DNA of 64,000 nucleotides from Galerina marginata (lineage: Eukaryota > Basidiomycota > Agaricomycetes > Agaricales > Galerinaceae): the NCBI GenBank assembly GCA_023014335.1, contig JAECYW010000024.1:372001-436000 (forward strand), in the 5' to 3' direction. The notes under the pieces were generated by a model, which made no database searches, was not told the origin of the DNA, and worked only from the letters and a program-made list of their open reading frames with translations. The position numbers and the translations under genes are program-made. Positions within the stretch are counted from its first letter, which is position 1. Every line of letters begins with the position of its first letter. Shown here one piece after another: positions 1 to 12,621 of this stretch.

Positions 1-296
1 TTCCAACCAGAAATGCCATAGTTTTTGAAAGCCAAACGTGGAGAACCGTTCTGCGGTGATATGCACATTGAGATATGCGGCGGAAGCCTGAAGATCAGGC
101 TTACTTGATTACTAGCTGCGACTATAACCACGGCGTCACGGTTGAGGCCATTACGGCCGACTATAATCTGTTGGGTGAACGCCATGAGATATAATTCAAA
201 AATAAATGGGAAACGTTGGGAATAACTTACAGGCGATGCTTCGGTAGGAATAACGACTGCGAAGGCGATGAATGCCAGAAGGCAAGTGAAATGCAT
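1..296 (-). CDS. Small secreted protein, 3' part beyond the left edge
   Basis: An ATG at 296 opens a 22-residue hydrophobic leader (MHFTCLLAFIAFAVV, then IPTEASP) that looks like a secretion signal. It is followed by a GT-AG intron (230 to 168) and a second exon (167-105) of 21 codons rich in Val, Ile and Ala. A second intron (104 to 51) then joins in frame to an exon continuing off the left edge. All three exons join in phase 0, which supports the model. No domain is recognised in the roughly 60 visible residues, so the function is unknown. Small secreted proteins of this build are common in Agaricomycetes and are often lineage-specific. It could also be the start of a longer secreted enzyme. 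Confidence 0.5.
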   Translation of the reverse strand, partial: MHFTCLLAFIAFAVVIPTEASPVSYSQRFPFIFELYLMAFTQQIIVGRNGLNRDAVVIVAASNQVSLIFRLPPHISMCISPQNGSPRLAFKNYGISGW

Positions 297-1191
297 GTTG
301 ATAAGTTGGGCGACGGTATTGGTTCAGTCAGAACTTTCATAGATGTTGGAGAATATATATACTGGAGAGAAATTGAGCGAAGCTCCGTACCCCTGTGGTC
401 TAGAAGAACGCAATGTTAGTGACTTAGTCTGCACCAAAGAAGTTGAGATGCGAGGCGAAGGTGGCTTGCCGTGCCGTTGCCCACACTTAGAGGCAAGATG
501 TCCGGCATATTTTTGGCACAAACATTTTACTTGTCGCCTAGAAGAGAAGTCGAATCATTCAGGAGTTTTGTACATCTACCAAATTTCAATGCCCGTCAGA
601 TGTTGGTCAGATGTAGTGCCAATATATACACATGAGTCTCTTCTGACGATTTTTGTCGCAGTGTATAATTATCCGAGTCCTTTGTTGCAGTTGCGTTGAA
701 GTACTTCGTGTTCGTGTCATTCGGGTGACATTCCTGGCTAGTTTGATGAGAAGATACCGACCGAGGGCTTGTAAAATGTGATATAGAATAGAACACGCTC
801 CGCTTGATTCACCGCAAAGTGTAAACTCATTAGGCGCCCGGATAGGATCAAGTCTAGAGTACTTGTTTTAACTTCTAAGCTTTGATTCGGAAGCTATTTT
901 ATTAAATTCTATGATTGTATTGGATTATGTCGTGACTGTCGTCTAGATATAAATCAAAATTCAAGTCAAAATTAACGGAGGCCAGGTGTAGTAGTGGCCT
1001 GTGGATTACAACATTCGAGTCTGCGATCAATGCTCCCGAGTTCACCGTAGATAAGATAGCTTATTAGGTCCCATCAGTGGCTGTTAACGTTCACCGCGCT
1101 TGCACGTCGCGTGCGACGCGACTCCGCAGTGCGCGATATGTCCGACGTCTCCGAGCCTCAGGCCGGACAGATTGGAAAATCTACAGGGAAT
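297..1191. other. Intergenic, no gene recognised
   Basis: Only short open frames without ATG-domain support occur here. This is the shared upstream/downstream space between the minus-strand secreted protein and the 3' end of the DUF6534 gene. Nothing else is seen. Confidence 0.4.
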
Positions 1192-2620
1192 TTATTCTGG
1201 AATGGAGTCTAACACATTGACACGCGATCTAGGTGCGGGACTCAACTCGATGCCGAGGGTACTTTCGCTATAACGTTGGCTATCCACACTAACAAGGCCC
1301 GACCCCGTGGAATCAACGAAGCCCGTGGGGCTGGCAAATTCCAGGGATGTGCTGCTACCGAGGTGGTCATCCCTCACCCGCCCGTCAAGGTCCTGGCCTG
1401 GACCTAGCTCCATTCTGCTATTGAGTACAACTACCAACGTGTTCGCATACATTTTGGAAAGCACCGTGGAGGTGACCTGGTAGTAATTATTCTTGGTTCC
1501 TTCTGCCAAGGTGATATTAAGAGCGGTAAAAAAAGCTGTTGGACAGTCAATTCAAGCTAATGATTTAAGTGTACCGTGAAATTATATATACCAGTCAACG
1601 AACCAGTTTCGATAAGCAATCGGACTAGCTTCTGAAGGTGGCGGCGGGTTTGCCCTTTTGCGATACGCATGGAATGAATAAGCTAAGGGAACGGTGTGGA
1701 TAGATAATTCAGCCCCTGCATTTAAATAAATAGGAGGAGGGTCTGAAGCTCACAAGACGTGTCATGAGGAAGGCTATCATGATGTCGCATAGTACCCCGC
1801 TCCCATTACATATCTGATATTGTGACTCAGGACAATTCGGGAAGAAAATCCGTCGGTAATTTGTACGATATTACTCACCGCGACGATGATTCTGGCACCC
1901 CGACCCACAACCCGACTGAAGAGCTTGACGCGGAAAAGGTGAACCCCAACCCAAATTGAGCCACATAATTGCGCCAGTGCAAGCTAATAATTTTTAGTTG
2001 GCTGTCAGCTGTTGATTACGAACAAACTCAGAGTGAACTCACAATAGTTATTATAACTCCGGCAATTTTCGAGCCTCCGAGGACGGTGATACGATACACG
2101 TAGAATGACTGCGACGCGAATGTCACTGAACAGTGCAGAATAAGTCAATGGATGTTTCTACAAAAATTTCGAGCATTTCACTTACCGATTCCGCTAATAA
2201 CTGGTACAGTAAACCACATAGGCCCGACTTGATCCAACGAAACGGGGTTGAAATAGACGTATACATCGAAAAGAGCCTTTGCGAAGTAGGCTGTTTGAAA
2301 GGATTCAATAACGAAGACGGAGTAGACCAGGCATTTGACCCATAGCCTGTCTCCTGGAAATGCAACGTAGTATAGGTCTTGAGGATAGCGTAATTGGCTT
2401 TGGTTGGTGCAATATCAAAAGGAGACGCACAGACTTGAACCAAGAGAATGCCGTATAACCCCGTATTTAGCAAAAGTGAGATAAGCTACGTTTCCATTGA
2501 CGGGTTTTGCAGGTGTCATCGATTTGAGGTCCAGGTAGAGATTGGTTACAGACTTACTGGCGGTCCCGCACTGGTAGCTAATATTGTGATGATGTTCAGC
2601 ACTAGATATAGAGGCTGACA
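1192..2620 (-). CDS. DUF6534-type multi-pass membrane protein (5' end unresolved)
   Basis: This is an Agaricomycete integral membrane protein of unknown function. Spliced exons give the family's typical order. First is 'LNTGLYGILLVQV' (exon starting 2485), then a segment ending 'MWFTVPVIS' (to 2186). Next come 2125-2043 ('SFYVYRITVLGG'), 1983-1879 (a transmembrane helix and basic loop), 1813-1754 ('SGVLCDIMIAFLMTRL'), 1682-1592 ('LQKLVRLLIETGSLT') and 1535-1192 ('YYQVTSTVLSKMYANTLVV', 'LNSRM' and a Ser-rich cytosolic tail). Each of the last five junctions is GT-AG and keeps frame. The segment 2484-2250 is harder to splice. The best N-terminal exon (ending at 2558 with 'ATSAGPP', donor GTAAGT) has no in-frame ATG nearby, so the start is missing from this model or lost. 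It could be a recent pseudogene, but the rest is intact. Confidence 0.7.
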
Positions 2621-3598
2621 TACATATCTTGCACATTGGACATCTCTTCCTGTCTTCGAGATAACCGCGGGTTAATTGTTTCTCTCGCCCACTTTCGCCC
2701 CGCTTTGTAATTGGATCAAGCAGCCGCCGACCCAGCGGGAACATAGAATCAAGAGAAAGACCTCTTTTAACCGTGATTTTGTCGTCGTAAGAATTGGGCA
2801 GAAGGTTGAGAGTCGAGAACGGTAATTTCCACGGGGCATTGGCCAGAGCTAATTTATATTGGCAATTGGAGTCTGAAGCCGTGAAGGCAGTGTCAGCTTT
2901 GTATGCTGCCAGTGCTAAATAAAGCATGCTCAGTGGCTTTTCACTTGTCAGCGATTACTTGGGTCTCACCTGCGTATGACTCTTCCCACAACTTTTATCA
3001 CTGATTTGATTAATTGATTGATTCGTGTTGAGTGGTCAAAGTTCAAACCAACTTTGAATCTACTACGGAACAGCACCATACCTTTGAGTGCCGATGAACC
3101 ATCTGAGGCTGGGTATTATGAGTCGTACTGGTCTAGGGAAAAATTTTCTTGACAGCCACTCCTTCAATATCGACAGGTTCTGGGAGTATTTATGCCCAGC
3201 GCTGTTGATGCTCCCACCGCTTGTAATGTGCAGTCACTAAGTCAGGAAGTTCTCATGCTCGTGTAGCTTGAATGCGATACATACACAGCGTGGCAATTAA
3301 TTAATTAACAACTTCAATAACTATGCGACAGTAATGGTTAAAGTGATTGGGCCTCCTGCCAGCGAGATTCCAAAAATTCCCCTCGTTCTTTCATTATTGA
3401 TTTTGCATCAAAATTCCAGCATTTCCGCAAATAGAAATAAGCTGCAGCTGCCCTGAGTGGCGCAACGGTTCAATATTTTGACGACCAACCATCGTATCGG
3501 CCACCATATGCTGATTTAGATCGTCCTAGGGCGGTGCTACTCGAGTGCTTGGGCCACTGGCACGACTTAAGTTCCTTTAACAACCATTTAACGTTCCC
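2621..3598. other. Intergenic, no gene recognised
   Basis: This is the space between two minus-strand membrane-protein genes. It is AT-rich, with short TTAATTAA-type runs near 3297. A long frame at 2415-2927 on the minus strand overlaps the DUF6534 gene in another frame and is not supported. Confidence 0.4.
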
Positions 3599-5230
3599 TT
3601 ACACCACCTCCTCTGTTACTACCTGATCTCTATCTGGTTCTGTGCCGGTAAAAGGCGGAGTAAATTTAAGAGTAGAAGTGGGTTTCGCTTCGCCGTCGTT
3701 GTTCGGGATCGATAGTCCAGTAGAATGGCGGATATTAAGAACCATGCGATTGCTTAAGATACTCGCCATCACGATAGAAAACGAAGCAGGAGCCTCGACA
3801 GAAACTCCCTGTAGGATGTGTTAGCTTTATGTCACATCCATCGGGCATAAAGAACGTACACCTGGCTGCTTGAACCATACGACAATGCAAGCAACATAAC
3901 TGATGGAAATTCTATATTTTGAGAAGGTCGGTCAGTCTTGGGCAAGACTGTTCAGTGCTGACTTCTCACATGAGAAAATAAAAGATTGAATCCCGAACCA
4001 TGATATCGAATAGACTCCTTCCCCAAAATAAAGGGGAGCTATCATCCTTGAATGTCCGAAAGCCGCGAAACAACGCTAAACAGAAAAGAAGGCTGTCAAA
4101 CGCTAGGGGAGGTAGCCACAACTTATAATAATCGTTAACTTGAGTCATGGAATTGCAAACGTTTCCTCCGGGAAGACGGATTACAGCCGCTAACCAACTG
4201 TTAATTAATTTTTAAAACGGTGTCGATTTTCGTACCGGAGTTTCCAGCTCCATCCTTTACTGCTTCTCGTGCCAATATGGCGCAGCATACAACGAAGCCG
4301 GTCACAATTCCTCCCAGGATTTTTTTATTTGAGAAATAAAGGGCATATATTCGGATTTGAAGTATTCCTGTGAACATAGTCAGCTCTACCCGGCTATCTA
4401 AGTCACCAGAAGGATGAGACGACCTGCAGAAAGCAGAAAAGAGGCCAATGGGACCCAAACTTCTAATTTCTTCTTTTGGAAACCTGCTTCGCGTTAATAT
4501 ATAGACTACAGAACAAGAAAGGTTCTGTGTTGGCTTACAGCTGCAAGAGATACGACAAAACCAGTTAGTTATAGTTGTGATGGCTGGAAATATCCCGGGA
4601 ATTTTACAACTGCATCGGACTCGCATCAGAGGAGAAGAACTGGATTATAATGCTCACCAAACTTACTGATTGACTTAGGCTAGAACTGAAGTAGGCTAGG
4701 AATTTTTCTTGCATGAGCATTCGGCTACTGGAGGAAAGGAAAGCGCTACCGTTCATGGCTCTAAAGAGATATTGATTTGATTAACGCGTAATTAAAGGTA
4801 GAACCTTATGGATGCTCACAAGGCCGCGCCGATGAGGTAGTATCGATTCTGCCATAACAAATATAACTTCAACGCAACTGCCAAGTCGAGGATACGAATA
4901 ACACCCACAGAAAGAAATAAAATCTTCGTCAACGACCAGCGACTCCGCTACCCTATGTCAGTCCATAATTTGACAACGTAGACTGAAGCAAAACTCGCCC
5001 ATATTAATTCGACCTGTTGGAAGTGATAAATCAATGGCCACAGACTAAAATTTCAATGACGATATACTTCTCTGTCGAAAGTGCTGACTGGGCACAATTC
5101 GTCAGCAAGTATCTTCGAAGAGGAACTTGATTCGATCTCACAGTAATCAAAAATAATAATCGTAATTGATGACACTGAAGTGAGGTTCGGCGTGAGACTT
5201 GGATTGGGATTCAAGAAGAACGAGCCGACT
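3599..5230 (-). CDS. DUF6533-type membrane protein, N-terminal part degenerate
   Basis: The 3' half matches the Agaricomycete DUF6533 family closely. It contains 'LQIRIYALYFSNKKILGG' near 4340, the exon 'KLWLPPLAFDSLLF' followed by 'SLFDIMVRDSIFYFL' ending at 3970, a 40-nt exon (3899-3860) encoding 'YVACIVVWFKQPG', and a last exon (3808-3599) with 'SILSNRMVLNIR' and an acidic C-terminus ending TAA. These introns are clean GT-AG. Toward the N-terminus, fragments such as 'FDY', 'VELIWAS' and 'SRWSLTKILFL' (5150-4890) are recognisable. However, an in-frame TAG separates the second and third, and no good intron removes it. The family is multi-pass and of unknown function. The gene is either a pseudogene with a decayed 5' half or has introns not resolved by eye. 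Confidence 0.6.
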
Positions 5231-7775
5231 GACCGAGCCAATACTTTGTGATTCGCAGTCCCTCAAGTCCAGCAATGTGTGAGGGGGTAAAAGTCGCTGG
5301 GGGAGCCGACATGAGTGCCAAGGGAGCTGCGCAAAGTTGGGGTGGCAGTGGAAGTCTCCATTATTATAAGGATCTGTATTTTAGGACGGTGTCTGTGGCC
5401 GGTAATAAAAAGGTCAAAAGTAGAAGTGATTGGCAGGCCGAAGGCCATCATCATGTGAATGATTCCGCCATCATTTGGGAGTGCTACCTTCGAGCCTCAA
5501 ACCTTGGCCATTGTCGCAGTTCTTGTCAGAGGAAGAACGAGCACAAAATGGTTTGAATCAATCCATGCCATCTGGAGGGATGAAGAGTCTTCAAAATCGA
5601 TTCTTTCCAACAAACTAACATCCTCGTAGTATCGTTTCCGCGCATCGAGCGCCCCACGTCGTCGTGTCCGTTTACATTCTATATTAGTCCGTTCATCGGA
5701 AGAGTGGACCATTCTCGGAAAGACCATAGCCGTCAGCCGTGGAACCTACATTATCAGCACATCGCTTCAGAACTGTTCAGATCCGCGATGGGTGCCGCCT
5801 CCAACCTATTCGAAAGAGGATTTTTTCCATGCGGATTCCTGATACAATGAAAAGAACGTCGGCACGGATTCTTGTGACGAATTTTGAACACAAAGCGTTT
5901 ACTCGATCGTGGACAGAAAGTTGAAATCAGTTCGAGGTATATTTCCAAAATAACGAAGAACCCCACCCAACATTTTTGATGAACAGAACTTGATACATTG
6001 AAATTTGGGCTTCCTCGACAAGGGCTTGAGTCCTCGCGATCATGGCAGGTAAAGCGGTGACCGACCGGCGCCCTGGTTTCTCACAGCAATTACGCCAGAA
6101 ATACTTGGCTGTCGGGTGCCAAAAAGATGTCCAAGGATTCCCAGTTCCAACTTCCAACATATATACTCCAACGAACTCCCAATTTTCGGGGTAATTTCTC
6201 GCCTACCTGGTTCAAGGACTGCCAAAGATGTGGATGCCACTAGACGGACGAAGGCACAAGGGGGGAAGACAAACCGATCTTGGCAGCTGGTCTCGGATAT
6301 CAGTGCGTCTTAGGCAAGCGTGCGCCGATGCTAACTATTCTTAATCGTAGACCTCTGGAGTCTGTACCTGTCAGGCGCTTCGGCGGTTCAAGACGAGGCA
6401 GCCTCGAGGAACACCCTGCGGCGGCGGCGGCGTTCTTTTTGTCTAATCTTCATAAACAAGGCTCGATAAGATGTACCCGCTTCCAATGTGTATTGTGAAA
6501 CTTGCCTTCCATCTTACTTGTCGTCGAGGCGCTCCGATGGGATCCTGACTTCTAGGACTGCACTCATCGCTTCGAGACGTCCCCTTTTGAGTAGAAAGGC
6601 GGGCTACCTGTCAGGAGCATGAAGGTCTGCAGAGATCGTTCGATGAAGTCAAAACGCCTCAATGCACCATCTCAGGACAGCTTGCAACTGCTTTATGCAA
6701 AAGAGTTTCGGAGAGATAATCGCCCTTGTGGTCTCGCTTGAACCCTTCTCCGATTCCTCTGGCTCGTTCACATGTGGTGGAAGGTTGAGATATTCTTTAG
6801 GAAAGACATGATGCCTAGAGTAAACTGTCGTAAATCGCACGAGAGCAGCCCTTTCGTAAGGTCTGAAAAGAACCTATCCCCAAGCTCCGTAGACCAGTGT
6901 CTGATAAGTCCTCGTTACCCACAACCAAACGGGTATCGTTAAAGCACATACCCAGAAACGCACAGGACAACTGACAAGAAGCCATCATATACAACTGCAA
7001 GCATCAACGCCTCTCGTGGAAAACCTTAAAATTGATAATTAGAAGAATGAGGGGCGGAATATATGCGCACCTTCCGGAAGCTGGAAGGTGATATGACGGT
7101 GTATTGGGGTTCAATGCCGTCGGTGTGATGTCGATGGGCGGTTTACTTGTGATAAGGAGGCAGAGGAGACGAAAAACCATAGGAATGGAAGGCTCGGCGG
7201 GGAACTGATGATGACTGAGGTAGCTGACGCTGCCAGGAGGCAAGACAAAGCTAGGTTAGTGGACATATACGGTTAGTTATACACCAGTTGGCAGAACGCT
7301 CCTCGATATTCAAGCTTCTCGTCCAAAACGGAAAACCAACAGGCCACGAACCCAGCATTCGACGACGGCCAGAGACAGCGGAGAGGAGTCATTTCCCCTC
7401 GCCTGATAAAATCCATCGGATCTTGCCTTGAGGTTGACCAGAATCCTTAAATTCGGGATGAGGATAATGATATGGAGCACATGACCACATAAAAATTGCA
7501 ATGTCAGTAGTCGTACAACAACAGGGTATAAGTTAAGAAGAACAGGCCGGGGTGCGGCCAGGTTTTGGGTATGGTAAGTGGCGAGTGGGTAAAGAGGCCG
7601 GAGAACGCGAGGTGAGAGCGTGGAGGATACACGATGAGGTATGATGAAGCCGACAGGCAAGGTCGGCGTTGGCGGTCGTAAGATGATGAATAGGAAATCA
7701 AATGTCCAATGGGGCTTGGGCGAAGACGAAGGAAGGAGGAAGCAGCCCTAGCTCCGGCGACAGCTCCTCAAGCTC
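5231..7775. other. Unassigned stretch with several minus-strand open frames
   Basis: Minus-strand frames near 5497-5727, 5754-6160, 6649-7000 and 7004-7243 contain protein-like stretches (for example 'DTRLVVGNEDLSDTGLRSLG' around 6900). They could not be joined into a gene or matched to a family. A minus-strand frame at 7310-7701 lies directly downstream of the CFEM gene and is probably its 3' untranslated region. A decayed gene is possible between 5.5 and 7.2 kb. Confidence 0.3.
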
Positions 7776-8625
7776 CTAAAGCAGAGCAACCTGCGCACCA
7801 ACCACCCAACCCACGACGACAAAGGCCAATACAGCGCCCATATTCCCAAATCCGGTCGACCGAGCAGAAGCAGAGTTGCTAAACGGATCGTCCGACGTCT
7901 GCGGGAGCACGACGGTCTGTACGATAACGAGGGTACTGCTTCCTGAGGTCGTCGTCTGGCTGCTTGGGTTGACGAGTCCAGGGCCGGAGCTTGGGATTAA
8001 GGTGGGTGAGGTTGTGGGCGAGGAGGTGGAGAACGAGGGGGTTGAACCTGATGAAGTGGTGTGGCTGGGTACGACGGGAGAGGAGGAACTGTTTGAGGTG
8101 TGAGATGTTTGCGATCCGGAGGAGGAAGACGAAGCTGTGGATGACGGCGCCGCGGTAGAGGGGATGGGCACTACGCCGATGAGAAGTAAGTCAGTAAATG
8201 AAAACAAGACAAAATGATCACACGACAAGCGTGAATCGAGGAAAACGAAAGCAAAACTACTCACAAGTGTCGCACATCTGAGTCAAAACACCACTAACCG
8301 GCCCTCTATCCTCAATCGGGCACGTCGCTTGGGCACACTGGACGGTAGCAGTCGTGAAAGCCGGGTGGGCACACAGGCAAGCAGCGTCGGTGCTATTCGT
8401 TGGTTCAGCACGACGATCACGGTTAAAAGCAGGCGTAGAATGGATGACTTACAGCTTACACCCCACTGCAGTAGAGGCCGTCAACGCACACCCAATTGCG
8501 CACGTCGGTAAGTCACCAATCCCAACAGATTGACCATTCGCTTGGTGCAATAAGATACCGAGACCAAATACGAGGAGCAGAGAGCAGTTGAGGATGCTGG
8601 AGTACCGTAGCGAGTGCAGAGCCAT
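7776..8625 (-). CDS. CFEM-domain GPI-anchored surface protein
   Basis: Three exons (8625-8453, 8392-8265, 8170-7776) give 231 residues. Introns of 60 and 94 nt have GTAAGT and GTGAGT donors. Residues 1-31 are a signal peptide. Residues 38-100 are a CFEM domain with the full set of eight cysteines (42, 46, 56, 63, 65, 77, 82, 98), including the CxxxC start and the CLC pair. Asp60 sits where CFEM proteins that bind heme carry their axial Asp. Residues about 102-200 are a Ser/Thr/Pro-rich linker expected to be O-glycosylated. The last 20 or so residues are a hydrophobic tail after a small-residue stretch, as in GPI signals. CFEM proteins act at the cell wall or plasma membrane in heme-iron acquisition or as effectors. 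Which role applies here is not visible. Confidence 0.9.
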
Positions 8626-9269
8626 AGCAGCGAAGTCTTGGTGGAAACAACCCTGCGCAGTATAAAACGTGAATATGAAGGCAGACGAGCAAGAATAGGC
8701 CTCTGGGGCATACCTAAGTAGGACAGGCTAAAAGTAACACTATCAAAGGAGCACAACGAAGGCCCCTAGATTCGACCGAGTAAAGGACAGAAAAGTGGCT
8801 GGCAGGCCTTGTGACGAGACTAGACTAGACGAGGGCAGACAGCTGCAAGAAGGAATCGAAGAGAAGAGAAAAGACAGTGGGACGTCGTAGTGACAGGTCA
8901 AAACCTGGAATCGGCTGCAGCCTGCTGGCGATGGCGACTGTGGAAAAATGGGGAGTGTCATGTGTTTCGCTCAGCTGCCGGCATTCCATGTGCTCCATTC
9001 ATTAGAGTAAGCATGGAGTTGGGGTGTAGAGGGATATTTCATCCTGGTTGCTGGAGATTCAATATTCCCCTCTGGGTTGGGTGGACGACGAGGGAGCAAA
9101 AAGGAGGGTCTAAAGACAGTCCCGAAAACGCCACGTTTTTCGATCCGGTGGCAAGCTGGGACAGATAGGGGCAAATTCAAAATATATTTTCGATCGCAAA
9201 CCAAACATTATGAGCTCCCAAAAAATCGTATACATCCACAAAAACCAGCCAACCTCCAACTCCCCAACC
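8626..9269. other. Intergenic: CFEM promoter side and esterase 3' side
   Basis: This 640-bp stretch lies upstream of the minus-strand CFEM start and downstream of the esterase stop. Open frames on both strands are short and unsupported. No clear TATA element stands out. Confidence 0.4.
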
Positions 9270-11743
9270 CTACCCATAAAAATCCGTAGGAAACCCCAGC
9301 AACGCACACTGCTCCTCCTCCTGCCACGCAGAGTCCGAAAGTGGCGCGTCAAAAATCCTCAGTGGCTTTTTATTACTCGGCGTCACCTGCTTCCACTCCC
9401 CAAGTTGTTTCAGGAAAGCAGCCGTGTTCGCATACCCCCGCGCGGAGAGGTACGCAGCAGACGGGTTGGGGTCGAACGTGCGTGCGAACGAGGCCCAGAC
9501 GTCGACGCTGACTTGGGAGAGGAGGAGGTCGTTTGCGTCGCGGAAGGGTTTGAGGTCTTGGCCGAGCGTTCCGAACATGTAGTAGAGTTCGCCGGAATGA
9601 CATCTGTGTTGGGGTTTGTTAGTGGGGTTTGAGAAGGGATTGTGAAGGGGGAGTTACCGGAAGTATGGTAAGCTGGGGTCTCCGTTTGGGAAATCGGCTG
9701 TGGCAGGTGGCTCGCATGTCCCAGGATTGGGTTCGTAGCCGGCATAGCTGCGATCAAATTGGTACGCGTAGATGGATGGAAAGACTTTATGTTTGGCTGC
9801 TGCTGTGAGCGTCGCTTGGTCGATACATCTGAAAGTGCATCAACGTCATTGACAGAGAAAATTGACAGAGAATAAGGAAGCTCACCTGAACTGTCCGTCT
9901 GTTCCGATTCGGCTCGTCAAATTATACAAATCCCAAAGAGCAGATGGCCCGCCTGCTGGCATGGGGAATAACGGAGAGTTGACTGCGGCGTTGGTGATAT
10001 TGCTACTAAGCCTGTAAAAGCTATCAGAAAAAAAGCAGAAGTAGAACAGAGAATACGAACCCAGAACCTAAAAGCGCGCTTGTAAGAGTGGTGCTAGCGG
10101 TAGGGAACGCGCCAACGAAATCGGCTCCATCGTCCCTCATCCACCCAAAGATAACATGCGCGTTAGCTGCCCGCCCAGCGCCGTTAACCTCCAGCTGATC
10201 AGTGGTGATGAACTTCCCGTCAACGACGATATATCTTCAAATAAAATACAACGCATCAACAAATGAACCATCACTCATTCAAAAAATTACTGACCTTGGA
10301 GCATTCGGCGCATTAATCAACGTCAACGCCGGTAATGCCCTCAGACATGCCAACACATCCGTACTACCCGCACATCCAACAGCTTTAACCACCGGTCCAC
10401 CAAAAGACGCATACTGCTCCTGGATGGTCAGGTATTTCGAATACGTAGCGGCATACCCGAACCCGCCGAGGTTGCTCTGCGCGATGGCGCCCTGGAAGAG
10501 CCCGAAGGCAGGCTTGGCTGCGAGTAAAGCGCGGACGGAGCCTGCGCCTGCTGATTGGCCGTATATGGTGACTCGGTTGGGGTCGCCGCCGAAGTCTGCG
10601 ATGTGGTCGTGCACCCATTGGAGGGCGGTGATCTGTAGGGATTTGAGAAATTTCGAAAAAGGACAATGATCTGATTACAGACCTGGTCGGCAATCCCGAA
10701 ATTACCATTGGTCACACCGTCTTCGAGAGCGAGGAAACCGAGCGTACCCAACCTAAAAAATCATCAGACAGCGTCAAAACCAAAATCCAAGCTGACGCAC
10801 CGATACTGAATACTAACAACAACCACATCGCTCCGACTGACCATATTACCCCCATCAAAAATCCCATCGCTCCCCTCACCGCCCGTAAACCCCCCACCAT
10901 GGATCCAAAACAAAACCGGTTTCAGACCCTTCGCCTTCGCCTTGCCCGAATTCTGCGGGAGGAAAGGGGTGTACACGCTGAGAAAGAGGCAGTCTTCGCT
11001 TCCCGAGCTGCCTTGCACGCATGCGGACCCGTAGGCGAGGGCGTTGATGGTGGCTTTGCTGCTGAAGGGCTTGGAGTAGGCGAACCGTTCGAAGGGGTCG
11101 GCGAATGGGATTCCGAGGAAGCGGAAGGATAGAGCGTCTCGGGTGCTGGGAAGAGCTTCTGTTAGGATGGAGGAGTGATGATAGATGATAGGGGCGAGAT
11201 GTTTACCCTATGACAGTTAACTTCTTTGACTCGACCTGTACTTGGAACTGAGGATTAGGGTCAATGTTGATATTTCGCCGGTAAGGCGCGCTCTGGGAGC
11301 AGAAAGCTGGGAGTTTGGTGTTGCAGCTGACGGAATGGACGCCATTTTGAAGGGAGATTGCAGAACACGGTGAAGCAGGGCTGGAAGCGACCCAGAATTT
11401 TTGACTAGGAGACGTCGTTTCGAGGGAGAGATAGCTTATGAGGGACTTCATATCAGAAGAGAAGTGGATTCCCTCTGTAGGAAGCAAGGCTTCGTTAAGC
11501 TCCTTGCAGGAGGCTAGGGATTGGGCATTGGTGCCCGCTTTGGTGATTAGGATGGTTCCGTTATGCTCAGCAGCGGTTGGCCCTGTTGAAATTTCAGTCA
11601 AAGATTGGCTTTAAGAAAAGAAAATTCGTACAGTTAAGGTCGTTTTGGAAAAGAAAGGTTAGGTCCGAACCGACGCTGCTTGCTGAAGGTATAGCGCGTC
11701 CAGACCCAATCACAAGAACGAGCACAACCGCTAGAGATAACAT
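9270..11743 (-). CDS. Secreted type-B carboxylesterase/lipase (alpha/beta hydrolase)
   Basis: Nine exons (11743-11632, 11582-11207, 11145-10801, 10752-10683, 10632-10295, 10234-10061, 10011-9886, 9828-9658, 9603-9270) give 681 residues with all junctions in frame. The start was chosen at 11743 because it opens a signal peptide (MLSLAVVLVLVIGSG); an upstream in-frame ATG at 11818 would place 25 residues before it. Residues about 25-162 are a cysteine-containing N-terminal extension. The hydrolase domain follows, with 'EDCLFLSVYTP' (213-223, type-B signature), oxyanion HGGG (245-248), nucleophile GQSAG (Ser328) and 'CHSGELYYMFG' carrying the catalytic His573. It hydrolyses ester bonds of lipids or other carboxylesters, probably outside the cell. 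The substrate is not predictable. It appears intact. Confidence 0.92.
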
Positions 11744-12621
11744 CCTACGTATGAGCACCGTTTTCCCCAGAATTCGAATCCACTCTGCTGCGCTCTTATA
11801 AGTAGTCATTCGCGGCAAATATTATCCCGGGGAACGCCTGCAATGTGCAATGGAGCTCCGGGAGCTACAACACATGATGGCGTCAATGTGGGGAGCTGAC
11901 AGCGACGTGTAAATTTCTTACTGATTTTATAAATAGTGTCTAATGATGTTTCGTTTTCGTCGATAGAAAGTGGGTAGAAGAGTCTTGGTTGACGTTTGGG
12001 TGGGCCATGGGGGTACTTAATGACACGTCGAGGATTCGGCGCGTAATCTGAATAGCCGCTTGGAAAAGGCGAGCGCCAGCAGAATTTCTCTCGGAAGCTA
12101 GAAATGCATGGAGTCCTTTGGCTGGAACGAAGCGGGTTTGGGAAAGCAGGCTAGCTGGAAGAACAGAGCATTGTGATGGACGTGAAGCAAGGAAGCAAGA
12201 GCCGAAATCCTCCGAAAGCAAAAGTACGATGCACGTGATACGATCTAATCTTATCCTGAGTTCCTCTCGGTCCGCCGGGAATGCACGTTTTCCTACTGAC
12301 ATATTCTAGGCGTTTCGTTGTCCAGCAGTTCTTCAAAGTAATCAGGCGAACTAAATATACAAGTCTCCATGAGAACAATTATTATTTTTGTCGGCGAGTC
12401 CTCCTTGCCTGTTTATCTGGTCGCTCGTCTCCAGAAACGAATCCATGGTGGACAAATATAACGCTATCAACCGATGCACATACATCAGCACGAGAGAAAA
12501 AAGTGATCAAGGTGTACAGAAGGTCAGCTACATATAGATACATAAATTTACATTTACAATGAAGCCAAATTCTCAGTGGCTCTGCTGGTAGTATTTAAGC
12601 CTCTGCATCGCGCGTCCCCTG
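11744..12621. other. Intergenic, no gene recognised
   Basis: This is the region upstream of the carboxylesterase and downstream of the next minus-strand gene. Only short frames occur, without domain-like content. Confidence 0.4.
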
